Shown here: positions 7,742 to 15,076 of the stretch, one piece after another | Layout: each line of letters opens with the position of its first letter | How positions within the stretch are numbered: position 1 is the stretch's first letter | Program-made: the position numbers and the translations under genes | The notes under the pieces: model-generated | What the model was told of the DNA's origin: nothing | The model's input: only the letters and a program-made list of their open reading frames with translations | Database searches by the model: none | Source of the DNA: Rhodohalobacter sp. SW132 | Lineage (GTDB): Bacteria; Bacteroidota; Rhodothermia; Balneolales; Balneolaceae | Direction: 5' to 3' | DNA length: 64,000 nt | Assembly (NCBI RefSeq): GCF_003390325.1 | Contig: NZ_QUOK01000005.1 | Location: forward strand, 1-64,000

Positions 7742-8410
7742 TCACCCTGCCTCGGCTGCAAGCACATCATCCACGACGGGATCTCCGAGAATTTCCCGGA
7801 TTCTCTGAATGGCTTCATCCGGCTTATTTTCTCGAAACAGGTCCAGGGCATCTGAATCGATCAGCTGATACCAGAGGTTTTTCCGTGTTTCAAAATCATC
7901 ATAATGGCGGCTCATCGGGTCCCGAAGTTTATGCATGAGTGTCAAAAACGTATCGTACTCTTCCCCAAACTCCTTTTCAAACCGTTCACGCAACCGCACC
8001 GCAAGTGTTGGGGCTGCACCGCTGGTAGAGATCGACAGGGTAAGCGGTCCCCTTTTTACGATCGATCCGAATGAAAAATTAGCGTGTGGTATGTCATCCA
8101 TCACATTTACAAGAATGCCCCGCTCTTCCGCTTCATTGAAAATTCGTTTATTTTCATCGGCTTCAAATTGAGCCGCAATCACCAGGAATGCCCCTTCAAG
8201 GTCGCCCTCATGGTATCGGCGGTTGATCCATTCAAATCGTCCCTCATCAGCCCATGCCCGTAAGGTATCGCTCAATTTTGGGCTGATCACCGTTAACTTC
8301 GCGTGACGCTCCAGCAGCTCTCCGGCTTTTCTCTCCGCTTCGTGATCGCCTCCGATCAACACGGTTTTCTTTTTGTGAAGCTGGGTTAAATAGATTGGAT
8401 AGGTATGCAT
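7742..8410 (-). CDS. Precorrin-2 dehydrogenase / sirohydrochlorin ferrochelatase
   Basis: Met8p/SirC-type enzyme for the last steps of siroheme synthesis: NAD-dependent oxidation of precorrin-2, then possibly iron insertion. The N-terminal Rossmann fold begins MHTYPIYLTQLHKKKTVLIG with the dinucleotide-binding glycines, followed by the AERKAGELL helix and HAKLTVISP. The family block VMDDIPHANFSFGSIVKRG and the STSGAAPTLA loop are intact. At 222 residues it is the stand-alone form, not the CysG fusion; the methyltransferase partner is the separate gene at 9359-10177. It is the last gene of the minus-strand sulfur cluster, 109 bp after cysH. Siroheme made here serves the neighbouring sulfite reductase. 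Confidence 0.9.
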   Translation of the reverse strand: MHTYPIYLTQLHKKKTVLIGGDHEAERKAGELLERHAKLTVISPKLSDTLRAWADEGRFEWINRRYHEGDLEGAFLVIAAQFEADENKRIFNEAEERGILVNVMDDIPHANFSFGSIVKRGPLTLSISTSGAAPTLAVRLRERFEKEFGEEYDTFLTLMHKLRDPMSRHYDDFETRKNLWYQLIDSDALDLFRENKPDEAIQRIREILGDPVVDDVLAAEAG

Positions 8411-8519
8411 GAATTTGTGGTTTTAGTGGGCGCTTAATGTTTTAAAAGCCGGATAAATCAAAAGTTTTAGACAGATTGCCGCAAAATAATCCGGTATTTC
8501 TACTATTTCGAATATCGCA

Positions 8520-9341
8520 CTATTTGCTATGATGACCATTTTTAAAATTCTGCGTTGGCAGATGGATTCCGCATTCCGTTTTCGTATTATTTTTCCATCG
8601 GCCGTCTCGTTCGTGTTCATTGCCTTCAACCGGTTCCGTACAAGGGATGCAGCCAATCGTGGGGTAACCGCTATCGTGAAGCGGATTGTAGGGAAGATTG
8701 TGTTTGTTGATATATTCCCAAACATCATCATTACTCCAAGTGGCAAGCGGGTTGATTTTAATCACTTCATTCAGCGGATCCCACTCAATCACCTGAGTCT
8801 TTTTTCTCGTTACGGCCTGGTTACGCCGAACCCCGGTAATCCAGGCTCTTTTATCGGTTAGATAATTTTTTAAAGGCAGCACTTTCCTGATATGACAGCA
8901 TCTGTCCGGATCTGATTTCCAAAGCTCCCCGCCATAAGTTTCAGCCTGCTCATCCAATGTAAGATTTGTGCTCACCCTTTCAACTTCTATCCCGAACCGC
9001 GCCTCAATTTTATCCCGCAATTGATACGTTTCATTGAAAAGAAGATGTGTATCGAGATAAAAAATTCGAATCGGGATCTGCTGTGTTACCAGTCGGTGGA
9101 TCAAATACACACCCGATAGGCCAAAACCGGTTCCAAGGACAATCTCGCGCCCAAATTCCCGGTATCCCCAGCTGAGTAATTCATCCGGATGGCGATTTTC
9201 AAATCGACGGTTAAGATCCCGGATCAGATCCAGATCGATTTTCCGCTGACTGACTTCTTCACTTTTATTAATGAATGTGGATTCTGTATCAGGTTCAAAA
9301 AGCAGGTCTGAAGCAATCTGTATATCTGTTTCATTTTTCAT
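8520..9341 (-). CDS. cysH: APS/PAPS reductase with [4Fe-4S] motif (CysH family)
   Basis: Reduces activated sulfate (APS or PAPS) to sulfite with thioredoxin. The nucleotide-binding loop is at GTGFGLSGVYL (residues 71-81). The paired cysteines CC (148-149) and CIPC (231-234) are the four ligands of the [4Fe-4S] cluster of the APS-reductase type. The catalytic ECGIH cysteine is at 257. This pattern suggests APS rather than PAPS as substrate, a family-level inference. The product feeds the sulfite reductase encoded upstream in the same cluster. The cobA stop and cysH start are 17 bp apart. No ATP sulfurylase (CysDN or Sat) is in the window, so APS must be made from genes elsewhere. Confidence 0.92.
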   Translation of the reverse strand: MKNETDIQIASDLLFEPDTESTFINKSEEVSQRKIDLDLIRDLNRRFENRHPDELLSWGYREFGREIVLGTGFGLSGVYLIHRLVTQQIPIRIFYLDTHLLFNETYQLRDKIEARFGIEVERVSTNLTLDEQAETYGGELWKSDPDRCCHIRKVLPLKNYLTDKRAWITGVRRNQAVTRKKTQVIEWDPLNEVIKINPLATWSNDDVWEYINKHNLPYNPLHDSGYPTIGCIPCTEPVEGNEHERDGRWKNNTKTECGIHLPTQNFKNGHHSK

Positions 9342-9358
9342 GATGGGTATCTCCCCAC

Positions 9359-10177
9359 TTAGCCGGTTACTGTTTTTCGTTGTTCAATCTGAAGATGATT
9401 TTTATTCTCATAAGGCTCCTTAAACCATGCAAAATCGTGACCGAGTGCTGCCAGTTTTCCAATCACAATGGTGGCCGGCGGTGAAAGCTCAGCCGCTTTA
9501 TCTACGATTGTGTCCAGTGTGCCGATTACTGTTCGCTGGCAATCGTAAGTCGCTTTTTCTATTATAGCAACCGGTGTTTCAGGAGATCTTCCATAGAGAT
9601 ACAGTTTGCTGATAATGGCTGGTAAATTTTTCATTCCCATTAAAATGACCAGGGTGTCAGAATGGGCAATATTCTCCCAGTTTTCGAACAACTCATCTTT
9701 ATTTTTTGTGTAGCCTGTAACCACAGTAAACGATCTCGCTTGTCCCCGGTGTGTAAGCGGAATACCAGCATATGCAGGAGCGGCAATTGCGCTGCTGATT
9801 CCGGGTACAATTTCGAAATGAATTCCTTCTTTGGCCAGGGCCTCGCACTCCTCCCCTCCGCGGCCAAAAACAAAAGAGTCGCCTCCTTTCAGTCTCACTA
9901 CCGTTTTTCCCTCTTTTGCTTTCGCAACCAAAATCCGGCTGATCTGCTCTTGCGAAACTGACCGCTTGTCAGGTCGTTTACCTACATAAATTCTTTCAGA
10001 ATCTTTCGGTGCATTCGACAGAAGTTCAGGGTTTGCCAGCCGATCATAAACCAGAACCTCCGCTTTTTTGATGGTATTCAAGCCGCGAACGGTAATCAAA
10101 TCGGGATCCCCCGGGCCAGCTCCCACAAGAAATACTTTACCTTTCGGTTGATAAGATGTTCTGTTAAGTATACTCAT
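9359..10177 (-). CDS. cobA: Uroporphyrinogen-III C-methyltransferase (SUMT)
   Basis: SAM-dependent enzyme that methylates uroporphyrinogen III at C2 and C7 to give precorrin-2, the entry point to siroheme. Motifs present are VFLVGAGPGDPDLITVRG, VLVYDRL, VVRLKGGDSFVFGRGGEE, EIVPGISSAIAAPAYAGIPLTHR and TLVILMGMKNL, spanning the whole family core. The start codon overlaps the sulfite reductase stop in an ATGA arrangement, indicating translational coupling. With the precorrin-2 dehydrogenase three genes on, it supplies the siroheme cofactor of the sulfite reductase, so cofactor and apoenzyme are made from one operon. Confidence 0.95.
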   Translation of the reverse strand: MSILNRTSYQPKGKVFLVGAGPGDPDLITVRGLNTIKKAEVLVYDRLANPELLSNAPKDSERIYVGKRPDKRSVSQEQISRILVAKAKEGKTVVRLKGGDSFVFGRGGEECEALAKEGIHFEIVPGISSAIAAPAYAGIPLTHRGQARSFTVVTGYTKNKDELFENWENIAHSDTLVILMGMKNLPAIISKLYLYGRSPETPVAIIEKATYDCQRTVIGTLDTIVDKAAELSPPATIVIGKLAALGHDFAWFKEPYENKNHLQIEQRKTVTG

Positions 10178-11841
10178 TCTGCCACCTCTGCTTCTTCAAG
10201 TAATCCTGTTCGTTCATAAAAATCGCCAAAAGATTCTCCTTCATTCCGGTTTTCACTATAGCGGCGCAGCAACGGGGTTACTTCACTGATCAGATCTTCG
10301 AGCGGCACCAGTTCTTTATACAAGCTGTTCAGACGGGTTCCAGACGGATCACCACCAATAAATACTGAATATTTATTCAGCGATTGCCCCACAAAACCGA
10401 TATCCGCCACGTATGGACGGGCACAGCCGTTCGGGCAGCCGGTCATTCGCACCGATAAATTTTCGTCTTCAAGACCCAGATCGTGTATCACGGATTCCAG
10501 GTCACGAATCACATCCGGAAACACCCGTTCCGATTCGGTAATCGCCAGCCCGCAGGTTGGCAGCGCCGGGCATGCCATGGAGAGTTTGAGCAGATTTGAA
10601 TACTCTTCGCCCCATACAATTCCATGTTCACGAAGTAACTTATCAACACCAGCTTTATCCTTTTCAGCGATGTTCGTGAGCAGCAGGTTGTGATTGGGAG
10701 TGAAACGGACTTCCGGCTGAAATTTCTCGATCGTCTTGCGAAGTCCCGTTTTAAGCTGACGATCTTCATCATCCTTAATCCTGCCGTTTTCGATGGAAAG
10801 TCCTAAAAACCACTTTCCGTCCGATTGCTGATGCCAGCCTAAGTAGAGATTCAGTTCAAATTTTGGCATATCGCGAAACGGTTCAAGTGAATAACCCAGA
10901 CGTTCTTCCAGTTCGGCTTTGAATTTTTCAATCCCCCAATTATGGATCAGGTATTTCATGCGAGCCTGTTTGCGATTTTTCCGATCTCCATTATCTCTCT
11001 GAATTGCAATGATTTCCTTCACCACCTCGCTCACTTTCTCCGCCGGAATATATCCGATATGATCACCCAGTCGCGGAAACGTACTCTCTTTTTTATGGTG
11101 CATTCCCATTCCGCCGCCGACCACTACATTAAACCCTTCAATCGTATTACTCTCATCAAAAAATGCCACCAGTCCGATATCCTGAGTATACAGATCTACA
11201 CTATTGTCACCCTGCAGTGCAACAGCGATTTTGAATTTTCGGGGCAGGTAATCTTTCCCATAAAGCGGTTCTCCATTTTTTACCTCTTCCTCACCGGAGT
11301 AGACCTTCTCTCCATCAAGAAAAATTTCGTGGTAGGCGTTGGTTGCCGGGAGCAGTTCATCTGATAATCGGTCTGCAAAGGCCTGGGCCTGGGATTGACG
11401 GCCATCGATATCCGGCACCGGGGTAGCCATTACGTTTCGCACAATATCCCCGCACGCACCAACGGTTGTGATCATTGCCCGGTTTAAATCCTGAAGTGTG
11501 GCTTTCAGTTCTTTTTTGATGACTCCGTAGAGCTGGAACGTCTGCCGTGTAGTGGCGCGAATTGTGCCATCACCATACTGATCAACAATATCATCAATCG
11601 CAAGGTACTGCCCGGCTGTGATTCGTCCGCCCGGAATCCGACCACGGATCATAAACATCCAGTGTTTGTCCCTCCCTTTTCTGAGGTCGCGGTCATCCTG
11701 TTGATACGAGCCGTGAAATTTTAATATCTGGTAGGCTTCCTTGCTGATTGACGGTTCATCGTTTTCCATCTCTTCAGCAAGAGGGCCGCGTAAATAGTTA
11801 CTGTTCTCTTTTATAACTTCAACTTTGCTCTTTTTTCTCAT
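10174..11841 (-). CDS. cysI: Assimilatory sulfite reductase, siroheme/[4Fe-4S] subunit (CysI-type)
   Basis: Six-electron reduction of sulfite to sulfide. The N terminus has the CysI signature SNYLRGPLAEEM and IKFHGSYQQDDRDLR-like text. The siroheme-iron-sulfur ligands are in CPALPTC (Cys424 and Cys430) and CPNGC (Cys469 and Cys473), spaced as in the family. At 555 residues it is complete. No flavoprotein subunit (CysJ) is adjacent, so electrons may come from ferredoxin or a distant reductase. The ATG is only 14 bases after the T run of a strong hairpin (11856-11913). No Shine-Dalgarno sequence is close, since the GGAGG in that hairpin is 21 bases away. Expression therefore probably depends on read-through of the upstream transcript. 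Confidence 0.93.
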   Translation of the reverse strand: MRKKSKVEVIKENSNYLRGPLAEEMENDEPSISKEAYQILKFHGSYQQDDRDLRKGRDKHWMFMIRGRIPGGRITAGQYLAIDDIVDQYGDGTIRATTRQTFQLYGVIKKELKATLQDLNRAMITTVGACGDIVRNVMATPVPDIDGRQSQAQAFADRLSDELLPATNAYHEIFLDGEKVYSGEEEVKNGEPLYGKDYLPRKFKIAVALQGDNSVDLYTQDIGLVAFFDESNTIEGFNVVVGGGMGMHHKKESTFPRLGDHIGYIPAEKVSEVVKEIIAIQRDNGDRKNRKQARMKYLIHNWGIEKFKAELEERLGYSLEPFRDMPKFELNLYLGWHQQSDGKWFLGLSIENGRIKDDEDRQLKTGLRKTIEKFQPEVRFTPNHNLLLTNIAEKDKAGVDKLLREHGIVWGEEYSNLLKLSMACPALPTCGLAITESERVFPDVIRDLESVIHDLGLEDENLSVRMTGCPNGCARPYVADIGFVGQSLNKYSVFIGGDPSGTRLNSLYKELVPLEDLISEVTPLLRRYSENRNEGESFGDFYERTGLLEEAEVAE

Positions 11842-11855
11842 ATATATATGTTTTT

Positions 11856-11913
11856 AAAAAAACCTCCGGGATTTCAGACCACAGGTTTTATCCTTATGGA
11901 TAAACCACGGAGG
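11856..11913 (-). terminator. Terminator-like hairpin between sulfurtransferase and sulfite reductase genes
   Basis: On the minus strand CCTCCG (11913-11908) pairs with CGGAGG (11868-11863), with an inner stem GGTTTATCC / GGATAAAACC and a four-base loop. Seven T follow directly (11862-11856). The structure lies between the sulfurtransferase stop (11935) and the cysI ATG (11841), too close to cysI for another promoter after it. It is either an internal attenuator or a partial terminator that sets relative expression. Confidence 0.6.
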
Positions 11914-11934
11914 CTTGAGGTTACACTGCTTAAG

Positions 11935-12777
11935 TTATCGTTCGATAGGTGCATCAATTAGGTTTCCCCATTCCGTCCATGAGCCATCGTAATTCCGAAC
12001 ATTGGGGAATTCCAGCAGTTCATTCAATACAAACCAGGAGTGTGCCGAACGCTCCCCGATTCTGCAATAGGCGATAATATCTTTATCAGGGGTAATTCCT
12101 TCTTCTTCATACAAGGATTTGAGTTCCTCTTTGGATTTGAAAGTCCCGTCTTCGTTCACAGCTTTCGACCACGGAATATTACTTGCTCCCGGGATATGAC
12201 CGGCTCGCTGAGACAACTCATTGAGACCCTCAGGTGCCAGGATTTTCCCGCTAAACTCATCCGGAGAACGAACGTCCACCAGGCCGTGTTTATCGCTGCC
12301 AAGTGTCTGGGCAACATCATCCCGAAACGCCCTGTATTCCTCCCTTACATTTTCAATCGTATAATCCGCGGGATCAACTTCGGTGGTTTTTGTGGTTAAC
12401 TCCCGGTTTTCAGCTTCCCACTTTTTGCGGCCGCCATCCAGAATTCGGACATCCTCATGGCCGTAATATTTCAGGAGCCAGTAGGCCCATGCGGCAAACC
12501 AGTTGTTGTTATCACCATACAGAATGATGGTGGTATCGTTGCTGATTCCGGATTTCGAAAGCAGGTTTTCGAAATCTTCTTTTGAGGCGATGGTGCGCCG
12601 AAGCTGATCCTGCAGTTCTGTTTTCCAGTTCCAGCCAATGGCTCCGGGAATGTGGCCCGAGTCGTAGGATCGGGTGTTCACATCAACTTCTACAAACCGG
12701 ACTCCTTCGTCGGTCAGATGATTGGCGGCCCAGTCGGTCGATACCAGTGTTTTTTCTTGTGTGAGTGTTGCAGACAT
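11935..12777 (-). CDS. Thiosulfate sulfurtransferase, two-domain rhodanese
   Basis: Tandem rhodanese: an inactive N-terminal domain (residues about 10-140, with VRFVEVDVNTRSYDSGHIPG) and a catalytic C-terminal domain (LVDVRSPDEF, then the active loop CRIGERS with Cys238). The CRIGERS loop is the thiosulfate type rather than the mercaptopyruvate type, so it probably transfers sulfane sulfur from thiosulfate to cyanide or another thiol acceptor. It is the first gene after the Met/Cys-rich leader and its terminator, which places it under the same control as the assimilation genes. Its role there may be to use or handle thiosulfate as a sulfur source, which is inference. Confidence 0.92.
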   Translation of the reverse strand: MSATLTQEKTLVSTDWAANHLTDEGVRFVEVDVNTRSYDSGHIPGAIGWNWKTELQDQLRRTIASKEDFENLLSKSGISNDTTIILYGDNNNWFAAWAYWLLKYYGHEDVRILDGGRKKWEAENRELTTKTTEVDPADYTIENVREEYRAFRDDVAQTLGSDKHGLVDVRSPDEFSGKILAPEGLNELSQRAGHIPGASNIPWSKAVNEDGTFKSKEELKSLYEEEGITPDKDIIAYCRIGERSAHSWFVLNELLEFPNVRNYDGSWTEWGNLIDAPIER

Positions 12778-12865
12778 AATAAAAGTGCTTTGTGTTACGG
12801 TTTGCGGTTTAGGATTAATTCACAAAGCCAGCGTCAGCAGAGATAGAAGAGCAAAATTTAAACAT

Positions 12866-12900
12866 AAAAAAAGCCCGCTATCTATGCCGGATAGCGGGCT
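12866..12900 (-). terminator. Attenuator terminator upstream of the sulfur operon
   Basis: Perfect 11-bp stem (AGCCCGCTATC / GATAGCGGGCT) with a 7-base loop, followed on the minus strand by six T (12871-12866). It stands about 90 bp ahead of the sulfurtransferase start, in the 5' leader, not after a gene. Its 5' arm is also complementary to the end of the leader ORF (12937-12947), so it has a built-in competing antiterminator. A T tract also follows on the plus strand, but no plus-strand gene precedes it. Confidence 0.85.
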
Positions 12901-12929
12901 TTTTGAAAAGTTATTTATAAATCAACCAG

Positions 12930-12995
12930 TCATTTTAACCCGCTATCGTTATGCATGCACATACAGCACATCATAGCCATCGGGCTACACATCAT
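12930..12995 (-). CDS. Met/Cys-rich leader peptide of the sulfur operon
   Basis: A 21-codon ORF on the minus strand: ATG ATG TGT AGC CCG ATG GCT ATG ATG TGC TGT ATG TGC ATG, then seven more codons and TGA. The peptide begins MMCSPMAMMCCMCM: seven Met and four Cys among the first 14 residues. No Shine-Dalgarno sequence is evident, as for many genes here. Codons 17-20 (GAT AGC GGG TT) pair with the 5' arm of the terminator at 12866-12900. Stalling at Met/Cys codons should leave that segment free and prevent termination, while efficient translation to the stop should cover it. The ORF sits directly upstream of the sulfur-assimilation genes. Identification as an attenuator rests on composition, position and base pairing; no similar described leader comes to mind for this phylum. 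Confidence 0.75.
   Translation of the reverse strand: MMCSPMAMMCCMCMHNDSGLK
12937..12947 (-). promoter_or_regulatory. Antiterminator strand overlapping the leader ORF end
   Basis: On the minus strand GATAGCGGGTT. It can pair with AGCCCGCTATC (12900-12890): nine Watson-Crick pairs, one G-U and one A-U. This pairing is mutually exclusive with the terminator stem. The same nine bases GATAGCGGG recur as the 3' arm of the terminator, the classic duplicated-strand design of an attenuator. Confidence 0.75.
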
Positions 12996-13002
12996 AACGA
13001 TA
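12944..13002 (-). promoter_or_regulatory. Leader hairpin enclosing the leader ORF start
   Basis: Perfect 10-bp inverted repeat (plus-strand TATCGTTATG at 12944-12953 and CATAACGATA at 12993-13002), with a small internal stem TAGCC/GGCTA at 12974-12987. On the transcript the 5' arm contains the leader ATG, and the 3' arm overlaps the antiterminator strand by four bases. In the absence of translation it would compete with antitermination and favour the terminator. Confidence 0.65.
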
Positions 13003-13556
13003 TTCAGATTTAAAACTTGGCTGTTCATATTTTGAAAATGTTTACTTGGTTTCTATCACTGCAAGCAGATTAATAACAATTAACTTATATATCAAAATTG
13101 ATTGAAATTTAAATTTCCCGATGACTTCAAACTATCATATTTGGATAATGCAAACTAAAAAAGCGCTTTTATTTGTTTAAAATTTCGCTTATAAATGCTC
13201 ATTTGAAGATTTCTTCTGAAAATAAATTAAGAAAATCTTCAAATACTGTGCGTATTCTTATTAATCGACATCGTTTTCAAACATTGATGCCATACGTTCG
13301 AATAGAAACTGAAACCAAAAATTCCGCGGTTTATTTATCGATTGACATAAGGGTGTCAAAACTGCGAAGTACTTTTCCAATCGATCCTTTTTCAAACGTA
13401 TAAAATTCCAAAACCAGTTTTTTCAAATTATATCATCCACCAACCCTGCTGGCGTGTCATAGGTTTTCAGTTTTACAGTCATCCATAAATCACCTGGTGA
13501 TTTCTCAATATGTTATTATTGACACGACACTTCATCCTTCAGAATATCAAAATTCC
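13003..13556. other. 554-bp AT-rich intergenic region
   Basis: It should hold the promoter for the minus-strand sulfur operon and the plus-strand AlkC-like gene, but I cannot point to a convincing one. The one clear structure is a hairpin at 13202-13243 (TTTGAAGATTTCTT against AAGAAAATCTTCAAA, one bulge) without a T tract. A 76-codon frame at 13173-13403 has no protein-like composition and I do not call it. Confidence 0.5.
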
Positions 13557-14657
13557 ATGCCTACACTCCTTAAAAATATCTATTCAAAACCGTTTTATGA
13601 GAGTTTTTCCGAAACGGTATATCAAACTATCCCTTCTTTTGATCAGGAAAAATTCATTCACCTCATTTTTAATGATGAATTTGATACGTATGAACTGAAA
13701 GATAGAATGCATCATACCGCAACCGTAATGCATCAGTTTCTATCTGATGATTTTCCTGAGGCCATGGTTCAGATCAAAGATATCATCAAAAATCTCCGGC
13801 AAACCGAGCAGAAAAAACTCTCACTGGAATTCATGTTTTTCCCGGATTATGTGGAACAGTACGGACTGAACCATTTTGAACCTTCCGTTGATGCGATGGA
13901 ATTCATCACACAGTTTACCAGCTGCGAATTTGCAGTTCGTCCGTTCATTCTGGAATACGATCAAAAAATGCTGGACCGGATGCAGGCCTGGTCAGATCAT
14001 GAAAATCACCACGTGAGGCGGCTTGCCAGCGAGGGATCAAGACCGCGATTGCCGTGGGCGATGGCACTTCCCCCGCTAAAAAGTGACCCGGCTCCCATCC
14101 TGCCGATCCTGGAAAACCTGAAGGAAGATCCATCTGAATATGTTCGCAGAAGTGTGGCGAACAACCTGAACGACATCTCAAAAGACAACCCGAAAGTTAC
14201 GAAATCCATTGCAGTCCGCTGGCTCGACACCTCCGCTGAGACCGACGCACTGGTTAAACACGGCTGCCGCACTCTGTTCAAACAAGGAGATATGGAGGTC
14301 ATGAACCTCTTCGGATTCAGCAGCGAAAAACTGGAGTGTGCAGAATTTGTAATCCACACTCCACGGGTAAAACGAGGAGATGTATTAGAATTTTCTTTCT
14401 CAGTGAAAAACAGAGATCAACAATCAAGGCTTCTCAGGCTGGAGTACGCACTCTATTTTCTGAGAAAAAATGGCACCCATTCAAAGAAAGTATTTAAAAT
14501 AAGTGAACGGGAAATTGAGCCGGGAGAAGAATTATCCATCACCCGGAAACAGAGCTTTCGTCCTATCAGTACCCGCAAATACTACCCGGGGCAGCAAAAA
14601 GTTTCTGTGATTATGAATGGTAAAGAGAGTGATTCCTATTCTTTTAGACTGATATAG
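13557..14657 (+). CDS. AlkC-like DNA alkylation repair protein with C-terminal Ig-like domain
   Basis: HEAT-like repeat DNA glycosylase family acting on alkylated bases. The conserved opening is MPTLLKNIYSKPFYESF, so I use the ATG at 13557 rather than the upstream in-frame GTG at 13497. Residues to about 260 are helical repeats carrying the AlkC hallmark HHVRRLASEGSRPRLPWA. After about residue 260, the segment from FVIHTPRVKRGDVLEFSF onward is a beta-rich Ig-like domain, seen in AlkC structures where it helps grip DNA. The protein looks complete. A decayed copy of the same family lies at 5651-5815, so there were once two. It stands alone between the sulfur leader and the ArsR gene. Confidence 0.87.
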   Translation: MPTLLKNIYSKPFYESFSETVYQTIPSFDQEKFIHLIFNDEFDTYELKDRMHHTATVMHQFLSDDFPEAMVQIKDIIKNLRQTEQKKLSLEFMFFPDYVEQYGLNHFEPSVDAMEFITQFTSCEFAVRPFILEYDQKMLDRMQAWSDHENHHVRRLASEGSRPRLPWAMALPPLKSDPAPILPILENLKEDPSEYVRRSVANNLNDISKDNPKVTKSIAVRWLDTSAETDALVKHGCRTLFKQGDMEVMNLFGFSSEKLECAEFVIHTPRVKRGDVLEFSFSVKNRDQQSRLLRLEYALYFLRKNGTHSKKVFKISEREIEPGEELSITRKQSFRPISTRKYYPGQQKVSVIMNGKESDSYSFRLI

Positions 14658-14683
14658 TCAACTTTGATAAAAAATAAATTTGC

Positions 14684-14725
14684 GTAACTAAATAGTTACA
14701 TATAAATTAGTAACCAAACGGTTAC
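14684..14725. promoter_or_regulatory. Twin operator palindromes upstream of the ArsR-type regulator
   Basis: Two nearly identical 16-bp palindromes, GTAACTAAATAGTTAC (14684-14699) and GTAACCAAACGGTTAC (14710-14725), centres 26 bp apart, lie 16-57 bp before the regulator ATG. Size, symmetry and position fit binding sites for a dimeric ArsR-family repressor controlling its own operon. A TTTG at 14679-14682 and TATAAATT at 14701-14708 could be the promoter they cover. Confidence 0.75.
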
Positions 14726-14740
14726 ACTTTATAAACGACT

Positions 14741-15061
14741 ATGTCGCAAAAACTTTTCCACGCAATTTCGGATCCGACCCGCCGGGAGATCATCGATCTC
14801 CTTGCCGATAACACCCTTCCTGTAAATGATGTGGCGGAGCGGTTTGAGATCAGCCGTCCTGCCGTATCCAAACATATTAAAATACTGAATGAGTGCGGGC
14901 TGGTGGTGATCAAAAAAGAAGGGCGAAAGCGCTATTGCCGTGCCGATACGCGAAAGCTGCAGGATGTAATGGAGTGGTTACAGCGATACCGAAAATTCTG
15001 GGATACCCGACTGGATGCACTGGAAACAGCTTTGGCAGAGGATCAAAAAAATATTGAATAA
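14741..15061 (+). CDS. ArsR-family transcriptional regulator
   Basis: Winged-helix repressor of 106 residues. It opens LFHAISDPTRREIIDLLA and has the recognition region VNDVAERFEISRPAVSKHIKIL followed by the wing VVIKKEGRKRYCRAD. There is no ELCVCEL-type metal-binding cysteine motif, which argues against a metal sensor. It belongs instead to the SdpR-like/SRPBCC-linked group. The next gene, 15 bp on, is an AHSA1-type SRPBCC protein, the usual partner. Two 16-bp palindromes immediately upstream are the likely autoregulatory operators. The inducing signal is unknown; it may be a small hydrophobic ligand bound by the SRPBCC partner, which is inference. Confidence 0.9.
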   Translation: MSQKLFHAISDPTRREIIDLLADNTLPVNDVAERFEISRPAVSKHIKILNECGLVVIKKEGRKRYCRADTRKLQDVMEWLQRYRKFWDTRLDALETALAEDQKNIE

Positions 15062-15076
15062 AATTAAAACTGATCT

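Noticed and set aside
8423-8746. A minus-strand frame spanning the end of cysH and the gap to the precorrin-2 dehydrogenase gene
   Set aside because: It overlaps the well-supported cysH in another frame and has no domain resemblance.
12778-12865. A riboswitch (SAM or similar) in place of the peptide attenuator
   Set aside because: No SAM-I, SAM-II or other known aptamer core was recognisable, while the ORF composition and the duplicated strand explain the structure better. A search with covariance models would settle it.
12951-13013. A plus-strand ORF with many His codons (MHAHTAHHSHRATHH) that looks like a his-operon leader
   Set aside because: It is simply the antisense of the Met/Cys-rich ORF (ATG and CAT, TGC and GCA, TGT and ACA are mutual complements). 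The terminator lies upstream of it on the plus strand and no histidine operon follows, whereas the minus-strand reading faces sulfur genes.
13173-13403. A 76-codon plus-strand frame in the gap before the AlkC-like gene
   Set aside because: Low complexity, AT-biased composition and no recognisable domain; it also runs through the 13202-13243 hairpin.
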